From a candidate division CSSED10-310 bacterium (GTDB taxonomy: Bacteria; CSSED10-310; JAFGJC01): a stretch of DNA of 15,624 nt. Of this stretch, positions 1 through 8,400 are shown in pieces. The translations under genes were made by a program, and so were the position numbers. A model generated the notes under the pieces. The model was not told the DNA's origin and did not search any database. It was given only the letters and a program-made list of their open reading frames with translations. The stretch's first letter is position 1. Each line of letters starts with the position of its first letter. The DNA lies in NCBI GenBank assembly GCA_016929305.1, contig JAFGJC010000339.1, forward strand, positions 1 through 15,624, written 5' to 3'.

Positions 1-17
1 AACCGAAAGGAGGTTTT

Positions 18-401
18 GTGAGGAGTAGTAATGTTTTTGATGGCATTATTCTAAAAACCTGTGTCTGGGGGGTTCTTATGCTTTTAGTGATCACAGGTGT
101 GACGACGGATTTGTGTGTAGCTCAAGTGCGATCAAGCACGAATTATGAAGTCACGGAAGAAGTCGTTGCTACGGGAGGGCATGAAGCATCATCCACAAAC
201 TACACCAATGAAAGCACCTTGGGGCAACCTGGAACAACGGGTATCAACACCAGCACAAATTACGAGAACCAGAGTGGTTTCTGGCACACGATTTTAGTTG
301 AACTGCCAGTCCCGGCCATTTCAACGATAGGGTTGATTTTACTGGTATTGGGCTTTTCAGTGTTTATTTTCAGAAGAAAAACGCAGGGATCTGCTTTCTA
401 A
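18..401 (+). CDS. Small exported protein with three S-T-N-Y repeats and a C-terminal sorting tail
   Basis: A 127-residue protein starting at GTG 18, four bases after AAAGGAGG (6-13). The ATG at 31 is out of frame. Residues 11-36 form a hydrophobic signal-peptide-like segment. The mature part is short and carries three S-T-N-Y motifs (residues 40-43, 59-62, 79-82; spacing 19-20), the last followed by SGFW. From my knowledge of such proteins, a repeated S-x-N-Y motif ending in GFW is a recurring surface module of diverse bacteria; its function is not known to me. The C-terminus reads LPVPA, a hydrophobic helix and RRK, which resembles IPTL/PEP-CTERM-type sorting signals. C33 is not in a good lipobox (Leu at -1), so I do not call a lipoprotein. 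The next gene follows after 30 bases on the same strand, so the two are probably co-transcribed. Confident as a gene and as exported; function unknown. Confidence 0.85.
   Translation: MRSSNVFDGIILKTCVWGVLMLLVITGVTTDLCVAQVRSSTNYEVTEEVVATGGHEASSTNYTNESTLGQPGTTGINTSTNYENQSGFWHTILVELPVPAISTIGLILLVLGFSVFIFRRKTQGSAF
303..401 (+). other. C-terminal protein-sorting signal (LPVPA-type)
   Basis: Codes residues 96-127: LPVPA, a short polar stretch, Gly, about 14 hydrophobic residues and FRRK. The tripartite plan (short motif, membrane helix, Arg cluster) is that of exosortase/IPTL-CTERM-type signals. The same LPVPA start recurs in the protein at 14028-14918. No sorting enzyme lies in this window. Confidence 0.65.
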
Positions 402-416
402 ATTTTTAGTATGGTT

Positions 417-422
417 AAGGAG
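417..422 (+). promoter_or_regulatory. Ribosome binding site AAGGAG that sets the start of the fibre protein
   Basis: AAGGAG lies downstream of the in-frame ATG at 411 and ends 9 bases before GTG 432. It therefore favours GTG 432 over ATG 411. The protein from 432 begins MKKVGLFIS, a clean signal-peptide N-terminus, which agrees. Confidence 0.75.
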
Positions 423-431
423 AATAGAATT

Positions 432-1673
432 GTGAAAAAAGTAGGTTTATTCATATCAATATTTATGATTGCGACTGCCGTGCAGGCGGTTCCCATGATG
501 ATCAACTATCAGGGTAAAATCAACGTGGATGGAACGCCTTTTACCGGATCAGGCGACTTTAAGTTTGCCATCGTCGATGATCCTGATTCACCGACTGTCA
601 GTTACTGGTCAAACGACGGCAGCTCTTCTGCGGGATCTGAGCCAACGTTGTCCGTATCCATTTCCGTAAACAACGGTCTGTACAATGTTGTTTTGGGTGA
701 GACCGATGGCATGGACGCCATTGATGGATCGGTGTTTTCCAATGATGACCTGTATCTGAGGGTCTGGTTTGATGATGGAACAAACGGGTTTCAGCGGCTG
801 GCGCCGGATCAGCGTTTGACCTCTGCGGGATTCTCGTTCCGAGCGGAAACCGCGGATGATGCGGAAACAGTGGATGGCATGGAAGGGGTGGATCTGGAAG
901 AAAGTGCGGAGATTGACGCCGATATTTCGGCCCACGCAGCCGTTCCCGATGCGCATCATTCAAAGACAACAAGCTTCACTGAGCTATCAGATACGGCAAC
1001 CGATGCCCAGATCCCCGATGATATTACTGTAAATTATGCGTCAACATCAGGAGATGCTGATACATTGGATGGCCAGGACGGCGCGTACTATGATGACGAT
1101 CAACCCGATGATGATGCGGAGGTGCCGGACAATATTACCATCGATAACAGCAGTCTGTATGCACCGGCTGGTGGCGGTGACGTGGGAATCGGCACAACCA
1201 GCCCGCAGGCGAAACTGCATGTGGAGGGTGTGGCAGGAACGGATGGCATTATGTTCCCCGATGGAACTCTTCAGACTTCTGCTAAACAGGATATCAGTTG
1301 CCGTGTTCATAAAAATGGTATTAATCAGAGCGTTATCAGTGGTGATATTATAACATTTGATGCAGAGGATTACGATACCGACAATATGCATGATACCTCA
1401 ACAAATACGGGTCGCATCACCATAAATACACCAGGTAAATATTGTATATGGGGTCAAATTCTTAATGGTAGTAATAATCCGTTCTTAGATTTGAAAAGAA
1501 ATGGGTTACCTTTTATTAGAGTGCTATCAGCGTCTACTTTCAATTGTATAGTCTTTAATTTCCAAGATGATGCGAATACTGGCGATTACTATGAATTAGT
1601 GTATGGCGGTAGTAGTACTACTGTTAACGGAGATAGCCAGTACACTAGGTTTGGAGTATATAAAACAGACTAA
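432..1673 (+). CDS. Exported fibre-like protein with a C-terminal C1q/TNF-like domain
   Basis: 413 residues from GTG 432. Residues 1-19 are a signal peptide ending A-V-Q-A. Residues 22-140 begin MINYQG and resemble the N-terminal beta domain of bacterial fibre-like surface proteins. Residues 140-250 are Asp-rich and low in complexity, with D-A-E-T-V-D-G and D-A-D-T-L-D-G-Q-D motifs. Residues 250-285 hold the GIGTTSPQAKLHV and FPDGTLQTSA motifs typical of the stalk before trimerising or tail-fibre domains. Residues 287-413 match the C1q/TNF-like jelly-roll pattern (V-H-K-N-G, F-D-A-E-D-Y-D-T, then beta strands ending RFGVYKTD). I infer a trimeric secreted or surface fibre; the ligand is unknown. 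Base composition changes inside the gene: 781-840 is 62% GC (37/60) and 1441-1500 is 28% (17/60), so the last domain may have been acquired separately. No sorting tail follows. Confidence 0.85.
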   Translation: MKKVGLFISIFMIATAVQAVPMMINYQGKINVDGTPFTGSGDFKFAIVDDPDSPTVSYWSNDGSSSAGSEPTLSVSISVNNGLYNVVLGETDGMDAIDGSVFSNDDLYLRVWFDDGTNGFQRLAPDQRLTSAGFSFRAETADDAETVDGMEGVDLEESAEIDADISAHAAVPDAHHSKTTSFTELSDTATDAQIPDDITVNYASTSGDADTLDGQDGAYYDDDQPDDDAEVPDNITIDNSSLYAPAGGGDVGIGTTSPQAKLHVEGVAGTDGIMFPDGTLQTSAKQDISCRVHKNGINQSVISGDIITFDAEDYDTDNMHDTSTNTGRITINTPGKYCIWGQILNGSNNPFLDLKRNGLPFIRVLSASTFNCIVFNFQDDANTGDYYELVYGGSSTTVNGDSQYTRFGVYKTD

Positions 1674-1756
1674 ACAGATTGGAATCGAGTTGTATCGGGC
1701 AGATTAGAAGTTCTTGTTTTGGAAAAATGAGTACGGATTTTAATTTACGGCAAAAT

Positions 1757-2073
1757 GTAATGACAATAGCTGATTTCCAGTGAGATAAAATGAAGTTCAA
1801 GCCAAAGGGCTTTGGGTTAAAGGTTAGATTCTACAATCAGTTACGGTCATAACCGGTACATTTACATCATTTAGGATGGTTGGCACATTCTCCTTCGAAT
1901 CCTGGCTTCCCCAACGCAGCTCAATAGAGCGGAGCCGGGCCGGGCGTATTGGTGAGAAGCATCAAAGTTATTTCGACTGACAACAATTATTTGAGAATAA
2001 ACTGAACCTTAAATCATCAACAAGGTTGGCAATTTTGCAGTAACTCGAGGGAGTCAAATTTTGTTGTCATTAC
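1757..2073. repeat. Distant 10-bp inverted repeat GTAATGACAA / TTGTCATTAC
   Basis: GTAATGACAA at 1757-1766 is exactly inverted at 2064-2073. A second exact pair, TGACAACAA (1978-1986) and TTGTTGTCA (2061-2069), shares the right arm. The enclosed 317 bases hold no gene and no target-site duplication is evident. It may be a small mobile-element remnant or chance; a 10-bp pair in a region this size is expected by chance roughly one time in ten. Confidence 0.35.
1894..1913 (+). other. tRNA 3'-end-like sequence (possible attachment-site or tRNA remnant)
   Basis: The 20 bases read as a T-loop (TTCGAAT), the 3' strand of a five-base T-stem (CCTGG), a seven-base acceptor strand (CTTCCCC) and a discriminator A, in the exact spacing of a tRNA 3' end. 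The 5' partner strands are missing: the five bases before the loop are TCTCC instead of CCAGG, and no GGGGAAG lies about 70 bases upstream. ACG follows instead of CCA. It is not a functional tRNA; it could be an att-site copy, a truncated tRNA or chance. Confidence 0.3.
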
Positions 2074-2112
2074 GAGTATTCCAACGACTGTCCGTTCACT
2101 TCAGTCAACAGG

Positions 2113-5100
2113 TCAAGAACCAGGTTGAAATCCCCACCCGAATGTCCAAACATCATATTCGCCAAAAACCTCTGAAATGCTAGAATCGGTCATTGCGGCG
2201 TACAATGTTATGCCGTCAGCTTCCCCGGCGACATCCGGCCAGGAAAACATCTCCCATATAGTCTTTTCGGACTGACCGGGCGGGAGATCAAACAAATAAT
2301 AGTCGAAATCGTTAAATGATGGTGCGAAATAATATATGCCGTAAATTTCCAGCACAACGAACAGAGGTGTCGACAGAAAGGATTCAGGCCCGGGATTACA
2401 GGCGAGAACCTTACATCCACAGGGTGCACCGGGATAGAAATAGTGCGATGGCATCCAGAGTTTGACTCCAAGCTCGCTGCAAACCGGGCTCTCTGTGGGA
2501 GGTATCGTGAATGCAGCAGTGGGTGTCGACGTTGGCGAACATGTTTCGACAGGAGTTTCCGTTAGCTGTGGAAAGGGAGTATTGGTTGGATTCGGTCCAG
2601 GTGTTTCTGTTGGAAACGGTGTGGGCGTCTGATAGGAGGAAGGGAAATAGTGCACACCCATATCCACAATCCCGGTATCGATCATTTCTTCAGAGCATGT
2701 GGTCAATTCGTCCATACATACCTGACCGAATGACATCTGAAAACAGATGGTTTCAGCAAGATCGTTTCCCGAATCCAGGCATGGACTATCCGCATATTGG
2801 CCGCATTCCGTCTGACTCAGATAATAATCACCTCCATATCCTGTAATAAACATCGGATCGGCATCGATGTTCCCCTCCCCTGGATAAGCGCCGTCAACAT
2901 CTGAATAATTTATCAAAATGGTATTTAGAGAAGACACCTCATCCGGTGTGTCATTCCAGAGTATGCAGTTGGTTAACATGGGATCTGACCGGCTAAGACA
3001 AAACAATCCACCGCCTTCTTCGGCTGAGTTGCCGGTCAGCGTGCAGTTGGTCAGGATCGGGAACGAATCCCATAAAATCATGATTCCACCCGCTCGATAT
3101 GAAGCCGTATTTGACGCAATGGCGCTGTTTATTATGGATGGGGAGGAATAGTCAAAGTACATACCACCTCCAATTTCGCACTGGTTACCGATCACATTGC
3201 AACTGATAATGTCCGGGGAACCATGGTCACAGTATATTCCGCCGCCATGGTCCGATGTATTTCCGCTTATTGTACAATCTGTTATGAACGCAGAAGTATA
3301 TTTACAATAAATGCCTCCACCAAATGCGTGTGGTGCTGAAGCAGTATTTTCCGTTATGACACATCGACGGATTGCCGGAGCTCCTCCATCACACTGAATA
3401 CCACCTCCCAAGGCATAATAATCATCAGAAACTGAACTGTTAAAGCGGACAATCACACCTTCCAGGATCGGTGAACTGTTTGCATAACAACCCAATCCAC
3501 CGCCGTATTTTGCAGTGTTACCTTGGAAGACACAATTCGTCACTGCCGGTGAGGATGTTAAAAAACAGTACAATCCACCTCCATACAAAGAGGTATTTTC
3601 AGTAAACACGCAGTTGATGATGGTCGGATCTGAATGCAGAAAACTCGCCATACCGCCACCCATGCTCCAGGCAGTATTTCCGGTAAAATTGCAATCACTG
3701 ATCATCAGTGTTGCCGGTGTATAGTAGCACTGAATACCCCCGCCGTCCTGAGAATAACCTCCTGTCAGTGTCATGTTTGAAATCGTCAAATCTTCATCGA
3801 AACAGCTATACATAATGCCTGAAGAGGACTCCGCATCCAGAATGGTTTCTTCAATACCCATACCGGTCAATGAAACATTCGGTACTAAATTCAACGGATA
3901 TCTCTCACCGGTAAGGGAGGGTGAATACGTTCCTGAAGCGATGTGAATCGTTAAAGGATTCGCGTCTGAACCCGCAAGGACACTCAAAGCATGCTGAATC
4001 GTAAGGAAGCTTGTCGGCCAGCTCAAACCGTCATTATCGTCGGATCCATCGGGTGAAACATACACATCCCGAGAGAGAGGTGTCAATTCTCCGATGCATC
4101 CGCTCAAATCAAAACCGGTTTGCGGGCTGACGTAGTAGTCACTCAAGGGGTAGCCTGAAAAGGAGTTGTAAGACGCCTGGACCAGAGGGGAATCAACACA
4201 GAACAAATCCATTCCGGCACCTGCCGTATTGTCAATAAAACAATTGCCCAGATCCGGACCACCTCCGATAACGAGCTCCGACCGGTCGCAATTGATCCCC
4301 CCACCTCTCTCCGCCGAGTTTCCTGAAATGATGCAATTGGTAATTATTGGCGATGAGTATTTACAGTAGATACCGCTCCCGTGATTGGGAAAACCGTCCC
4401 GGGTCGGGTTCCAGATGTTATCGCTGATCAGGCATGCCTGGATTACGGGTGATGCTTCCAAACAATAAATGCCTTGCCAGTTCCGGGATATGATGCAGTG
4501 AGTGATCACCGGGCAGGTGTCGTTAAGACACCGGATCCCGGCGATTGTATTATCTGTGACAATACAATTTTCAATAATTGGGGAGGATTCGTAGCAGCAT
4601 ATTCCATTGCCGGCGTTAACCGTTATTACACAATTTTCCATGTACGCGTTTGAATTGTCTCTGAAACAGATTCCGCCACCCGAACACTCAGAGGTATTTG
4701 CCGTCAATTTACAGTTTATAATTGTCGGGGAAGAATTGATGCATAAGATACCACCTCCATCGCAGTTCCCGCCATTGAGACCGGCATACCCCCTCCGGAC
4801 GGTAAATCCACGGATTACGGCATTTTCATCTTCGCCGGAATGCAGATAAAAACCTCTGCGCCAGATTTCTGCACTCCCTTCGCAGTCAATGATACAGAGA
4901 TCGGGATTGTCCGACTCCGAACAGACGGTTATGGTTTTCCCGGTGAAATCCAGATCTCTATTCCACCAACCACGGTATAAACCGTCGGCAACCAGAACCG
5001 AGTCTCCCGATTCCGCAGCATCTATCCCCTGCTGAATCGTGGGATACTCAGAGGGAACGCGATGTATCGATCCCGATACCTTGGCAGTCATAATCATCCA

Positions 5101-5139
5101 GATTCCTGCCAGTCCAAAGATCCAGGCTGCTCGTTTCAT
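2113..5139 (-). CDS. Secreted double beta-helix protein with Pro/Thr linker and novel C-terminal domain
   Basis: 1008 residues from ATG 5139. The frame stays open to 5220, but GAGGAG (5147-5152) and the signal peptide at residues 1-23 (MKRAAWIFG onward) support 5139. Residues 25-350 form one right-handed parallel beta-helix that opens with P-S-E-Y-P-T-I-Q-Q-G-I-D-A-A and contains many N-C-x-I-x-x-N and G-G-G-I-x-C coils. Near residue 355 a second module starts with VYVSPDGSDDNDG, a DUF1565-like opening, and runs to about 770 with the same coil type, ending in DADPMF and SPCLDSGND, a usual end of such helices. A Pro/Thr linker lies at about 836-886. The last 120 residues hold four Cys and many Tyr/Phe/Trp; I recognise no named family. 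The fold is that of pectate-lyase-like and Pmp-like proteins, but no catalytic site can be asserted; a surface-binding or structural role is as likely. No RR sorting tail is present. Confidence 0.88.
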   Translation of the reverse strand: MKRAAWIFGLAGIWMIMTAKVSGSIHRVPSEYPTIQQGIDAAESGDSVLVADGLYRGWWNRDLDFTGKTITVCSESDNPDLCIIDCEGSAEIWRRGFYLHSGEDENAVIRGFTVRRGYAGLNGGNCDGGGILCINSSPTIINCKLTANTSECSGGGICFRDNSNAYMENCVITVNAGNGICCYESSPIIENCIVTDNTIAGIRCLNDTCPVITHCIISRNWQGIYCLEASPVIQACLISDNIWNPTRDGFPNHGSGIYCKYSSPIITNCIISGNSAERGGGINCDRSELVIGGGPDLGNCFIDNTAGAGMDLFCVDSPLVQASYNSFSGYPLSDYYVSPQTGFDLSGCIGELTPLSRDVYVSPDGSDDNDGLSWPTSFLTIQHALSVLAGSDANPLTIHIASGTYSPSLTGERYPLNLVPNVSLTGMGIEETILDAESSSGIMYSCFDEDLTISNMTLTGGYSQDGGGIQCYYTPATLMISDCNFTGNTAWSMGGGMASFLHSDPTIINCVFTENTSLYGGGLYCFLTSSPAVTNCVFQGNTAKYGGGLGCYANSSPILEGVIVRFNSSVSDDYYALGGGIQCDGGAPAIRRCVITENTASAPHAFGGGIYCKYTSAFITDCTISGNTSDHGGGIYCDHGSPDIISCNVIGNQCEIGGGMYFDYSSPSIINSAIASNTASYRAGGIMILWDSFPILTNCTLTGNSAEEGGGLFCLSRSDPMLTNCILWNDTPDEVSSLNTILINYSDVDGAYPGEGNIDADPMFITGYGGDYYLSQTECGQYADSPCLDSGNDLAETICFQMSFGQVCMDELTTCSEEMIDTGIVDMGVHYFPSSYQTPTPFPTETPGPNPTNTPFPQLTETPVETCSPTSTPTAAFTIPPTESPVCSELGVKLWMPSHYFYPGAPCGCKVLACNPGPESFLSTPLFVVLEIYGIYYFAPSFNDFDYYLFDLPPGQSEKTIWEMFSWPDVAGEADGITLYAAMTDSSISEVFGEYDVWTFGWGFQPGS

Positions 5140-5413
5140 TATAAAACTCCTCATCATCCAGGTTTCCACTGCCATCAATCCGTCTGTTTTCAGTAACAGC
5201 AATAAGTATGCCGTGTTCATTTCATATCTCTAAAATTCATCTTGTTAGCGGATAGATACAGCGCCTGATTCATCATTTTCGCATAAGTTATAACGATAAG
5301 AATTTTATAATCCGATCTGATGATATCTTAATGAGAATGGAAAACGGGGTGTTTTACGTTTTATGTAAGTAAAGAAGGCGATTTCATTGTCTGCTAGAGT
5401 TTGGAGCACTTTC
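5140..5413. other. Divergent intergenic region of the beta-helix and kinase genes
   Basis: 274 bases between divergent start codons. A perfect plus-strand TATAAT lies at 5306-5311, suitably placed for the kinase gene, but no good -35 hexamer stands 16-18 bases upstream, so the promoter is only possible. No clear operator or riboswitch was seen. Confidence 0.3.
5147..5152 (-). promoter_or_regulatory. Ribosome binding site GAGGAG that sets the start of the beta-helix protein
   Basis: On the minus strand GAGGAG is followed by seven bases and then ATG 5139. The upstream start at 5220 would add a hydrophobic but unusual 27-residue extension in front of the real signal peptide. Confidence 0.75.
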
Positions 5414-8400
5414 ATGCCGGCGCTGAATTTGGTATACTTATCTGGAATGGGAGATGACGCAAACAACATCCCGAAAACAATCGGACCCTATTGCATCATT
5501 AACTTACTGGGTCGAGGCGGTATGGGTGTTGTGTACCTGTGCGAACACATGACAACATCCAAAACCGTTGCAGTGAAAACGATTCGTGTTCCCAATTCGA
5601 AACATGTGGAGACGATTCGGCGCGAAATCCGTGCGCTGGCCAGGATCTCACATCCCGGCGTGGTTAAAATCATCGATGAAGGTATTGCGGACGACCTGCC
5701 ATGGTATGCCATGGAATTTCTGGAAGGAATCACACTCCGACAATATGCCTCGGAGTTTGTATGGGGCGGGTCGAATTATTCAACGGTATTTTCTTCCAGA
5801 GCGCTGGAAGATGCCATTCGGGATCGGGTTGATCACAATTTAAGCCCGTCTTCCTGGTGGACACAGGTTTTCAATCCGCTTGTCGTTGCCGATACGGTGG
5901 ATGATCTGGAGAGGTTGCCGGAACCAATCAAAACCGATTCTTCTGAAGATATTCCGGAGGAGCGGGTTCCGGCTGCGAGCGGGTCGCTGATTTCCGTACT
6001 GACTCTGGTGAACAGATTATGCAGAACGCTTGCGTTTCTTCATGGTGAAGGCGTGGTCCATGGGGATCTCAAACCGGAAAATATTCTCATTCGGCCGGAT
6101 GGAATGCCCGTCCTGCTGGATTTCGGTCTGGTGACTCAAAACTGGACGGAACTCAGCCGGGAAGAGTTGAGTGTGAGTGCGATTTCCGGTGGTACTTTGA
6201 GATATATCGCACCGGAACAGCTCAGGGGAGAACTGATAGATGCCCGTGCGGATCTTTATTCATTGGGATGCATACTGTATGAGCTGGTCACAGGCCAGTT
6301 ACAATATGCGGGAAAAAACATCACCGAGATACTCAATGCGCAACTCAATATCTTCCCGGTGTTGCCATCAAAGCGGGTTGACGGCGTGTCGAAGGAACTG
6401 GATCGATTGATCATGCATCTGCTGGCGAAGCAACCGCATGATCGTATCGGCCATGCGGATGATGTATCCACGGTACTGCGCCAGCTGGGCGCCAAGGAAT
6501 CTGATCTCGAACCGATGCCGAAACCGAGAGCGTACCTCTACAGGCCGAGGTTTGCAGGGCGTGAAGACATTCTGGACAGATTCAGTGATTATTTGTCGAA
6601 TCTGAATTCCGGAAAGGGATCCCTTATCATGATCGGCGGTGAGAGCGGGATCGGGAAAACACGGCTGCTGCTCCATCTTGCACAGTTGGCAAAATCGTAC
6701 AAGATCGGCGTCCTGACGGGAGAATGTGCATACCGCGACAGTTATGGATTGGGTAACGAATCTCAGGCACCGTTCGCTGCACTCAAGCATCCGCTACAAT
6801 ACATTGCCGATTATTGCAATGATAAGGGCGTGGCTGAGACTGATCGCGTGCTGGGCAGGCGCGGAAAAATACTCGCGAATTATGAACCAAGACTTGCTAC
6901 GCTTCCCGGTCAGGAAAAATATCCCGAACCACAGCCGCTGCCGGCTGAAGCTGCCCAACTGCGACTCTACACCTATATGCTGGAAACCTTCACCGCACTT
7001 ACACAAGGGAAAAAACTTATTTTGTTACTGGACAATCTGCAATGGGTTGACGAGCTAACATTGGGATTTCTCCATTTCACGATAAGCATCCGTCAACTGG
7101 AACGTATTCCTCTTCTCGTTGTGGGGACGTACCGCACGGAAGAAGTGAACGCCAGAACTCAGAGCCTGCTCAACGCTTCCCGAATCAATCATATCGTTCT
7201 CGGCAGTTTGGATGAAAAAGCAATCAATGCCGTCATTTCAGATATGATGGGAGTTTCCGAAACGTCGACAGCGTTCGTTCGGTATCTCACGAAAGCATCC
7301 GAGGGGAATCCGTTTTTCGTTTCTGAATACCTTCGGGAGGCGGTTGCCAGCGGAATCATCTATCGAAATCATCAGGGGATCTGGCATGCAGCGGAAATGG
7401 GGGATCGCTATATCACGGAAAAGGATCTGGAACTGCTGCCGATGCCACGGGTTTTGGTTGATCTCGTTGAGCGCCGTTTGGAATTTTTGTCTGATCAGGC
7501 GATGAATCTGCTCTCAAGGGCTTCCGTGATCGGTTCCGTAGTGGATGGCCTCTCGCTCTGGTACCTGGTGCCGTACTGCGGGGAATCTCTGGATCTTCTT
7601 GACGAGCTGTTGAAACGGCAGGTACTCAATGAGATCAGTCCCGGGCAATACAGCTTTGCACACCGCAAACTGCATGAAATTGCGTATCAACGGCTCCCCG
7701 CCGATTTGAGATCCGAATTGCATGAAACCATGGCAAATGCCATCGAATCAATCCACGCAGATAATCTGGAAGGACATTATGCCGCGTTGTCTCGCCACTG
7801 GGAGCTTTCAGGTCACACTGTTAAGGCAGGAGCATATTATCTGATCATGGCTCGGAATGCCGTAAGTTGTTACGCGTTTCAGGAGGCTGAAAGTGCGTAC
7901 CGCAGCTATCTGAACCTTGTGGATCGTCCCACGGCTGAAACGATTGGCGTCCGGATTGATTTGGCGAAAAAGGTGTTGTTCATCCAGGGCCGGTTCACAG
8001 AAGCATTGACTGAATTCACGCAATGTCTGGAAGATGCCCGAACCATAAATGAGATCAAACTTGAAAGTGAAAGTATCCGGGAGATGGCTGAGATGCACGT
8101 TGCTCTCGGTAACCTTGATGAAGCGACATCCTTGTGTGATCAGGCAGTGTTGATTCAACGTAAGGAAAATGATCTCGCAGGTGAAGCAATGACGTTGAGT
8201 TGTCTTGCTCAGATCCATTATTTCCAGGGACGACTGGAAGAAGCAAAAGCGCTCTATCATAAAACTGCCGAAATTTTTACCAAACTGGGCAATACGGAGT
8301 TTGTAGGCAAGGTGAAAGCGGAGCAGGCTCCCATTTGCTGGATTCAGGGTGAGAAGAAGAAGGCGCAATCACTATATGAGGAGGCACTGATATTTTATGC

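Larger units (their letters stand above)
1674..2112. other. Gene-free stretch between the fibre and beta-helix genes
   Basis: About 440 bases between the 3' ends of two convergent genes. The longest plausible small frame (ATG 1727, 18 codons) has no good ribosome binding site. A short hairpin AAGCC-AAAG-GGCTT (1799-1812) has no adjoining T-run, so I do not call a terminator. The stretch contains a tRNA 3'-end-like sequence and distant inverted repeats, listed separately. Confidence 0.6.

Noticed and set aside
88..119. Lipoprotein signal at Cys33 of the first protein
   Set aside because: The residue before Cys is Leu, not Gly, Ala or Ser, so the lipobox is not satisfied.
598..1391. Open frames on both strands inside the fibre gene
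   Set aside because: They are Arg/His/Pro-rich or otherwise unlike real proteins and lie wholly within a gene with signal peptide and recognisable domains.
1727..1783. 18-codon frame in the gene-free stretch
   Set aside because: Very short, only a weak GGA upstream, no protein features.
1799..1812. Hairpin as an intrinsic terminator for the convergent genes
   Set aside because: The stem has only five base pairs and no T-run follows on either strand.
1838..1913. Complete tRNA gene ending at 1913
   Set aside because: The 5' acceptor strand and 5' T-stem strand do not pair with the 3' part and no D-arm or anticodon arm can be drawn.
1919..1927. D-arm-like GCTC-A-ATA-GAGC sequence following the tRNA-like 3' end
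   Set aside because: The loop is too short for a D-loop and the bases before it do not form an acceptor strand; probably chance.
2511..4849. Several plus-strand frames of 60-111 codons inside the beta-helix gene, some with I-P-P-P motifs
   Set aside because: They mirror the repeated Gly-Gly-Gly-Ile coils of the minus-strand protein and have no consistent ribosome binding sites.
7808..8368. 186-codon minus-strand frame inside the TPR region of the first kinase
   Set aside because: It overlaps clear TPR coding sequence, lacks a ribosome binding site and shows no domain.
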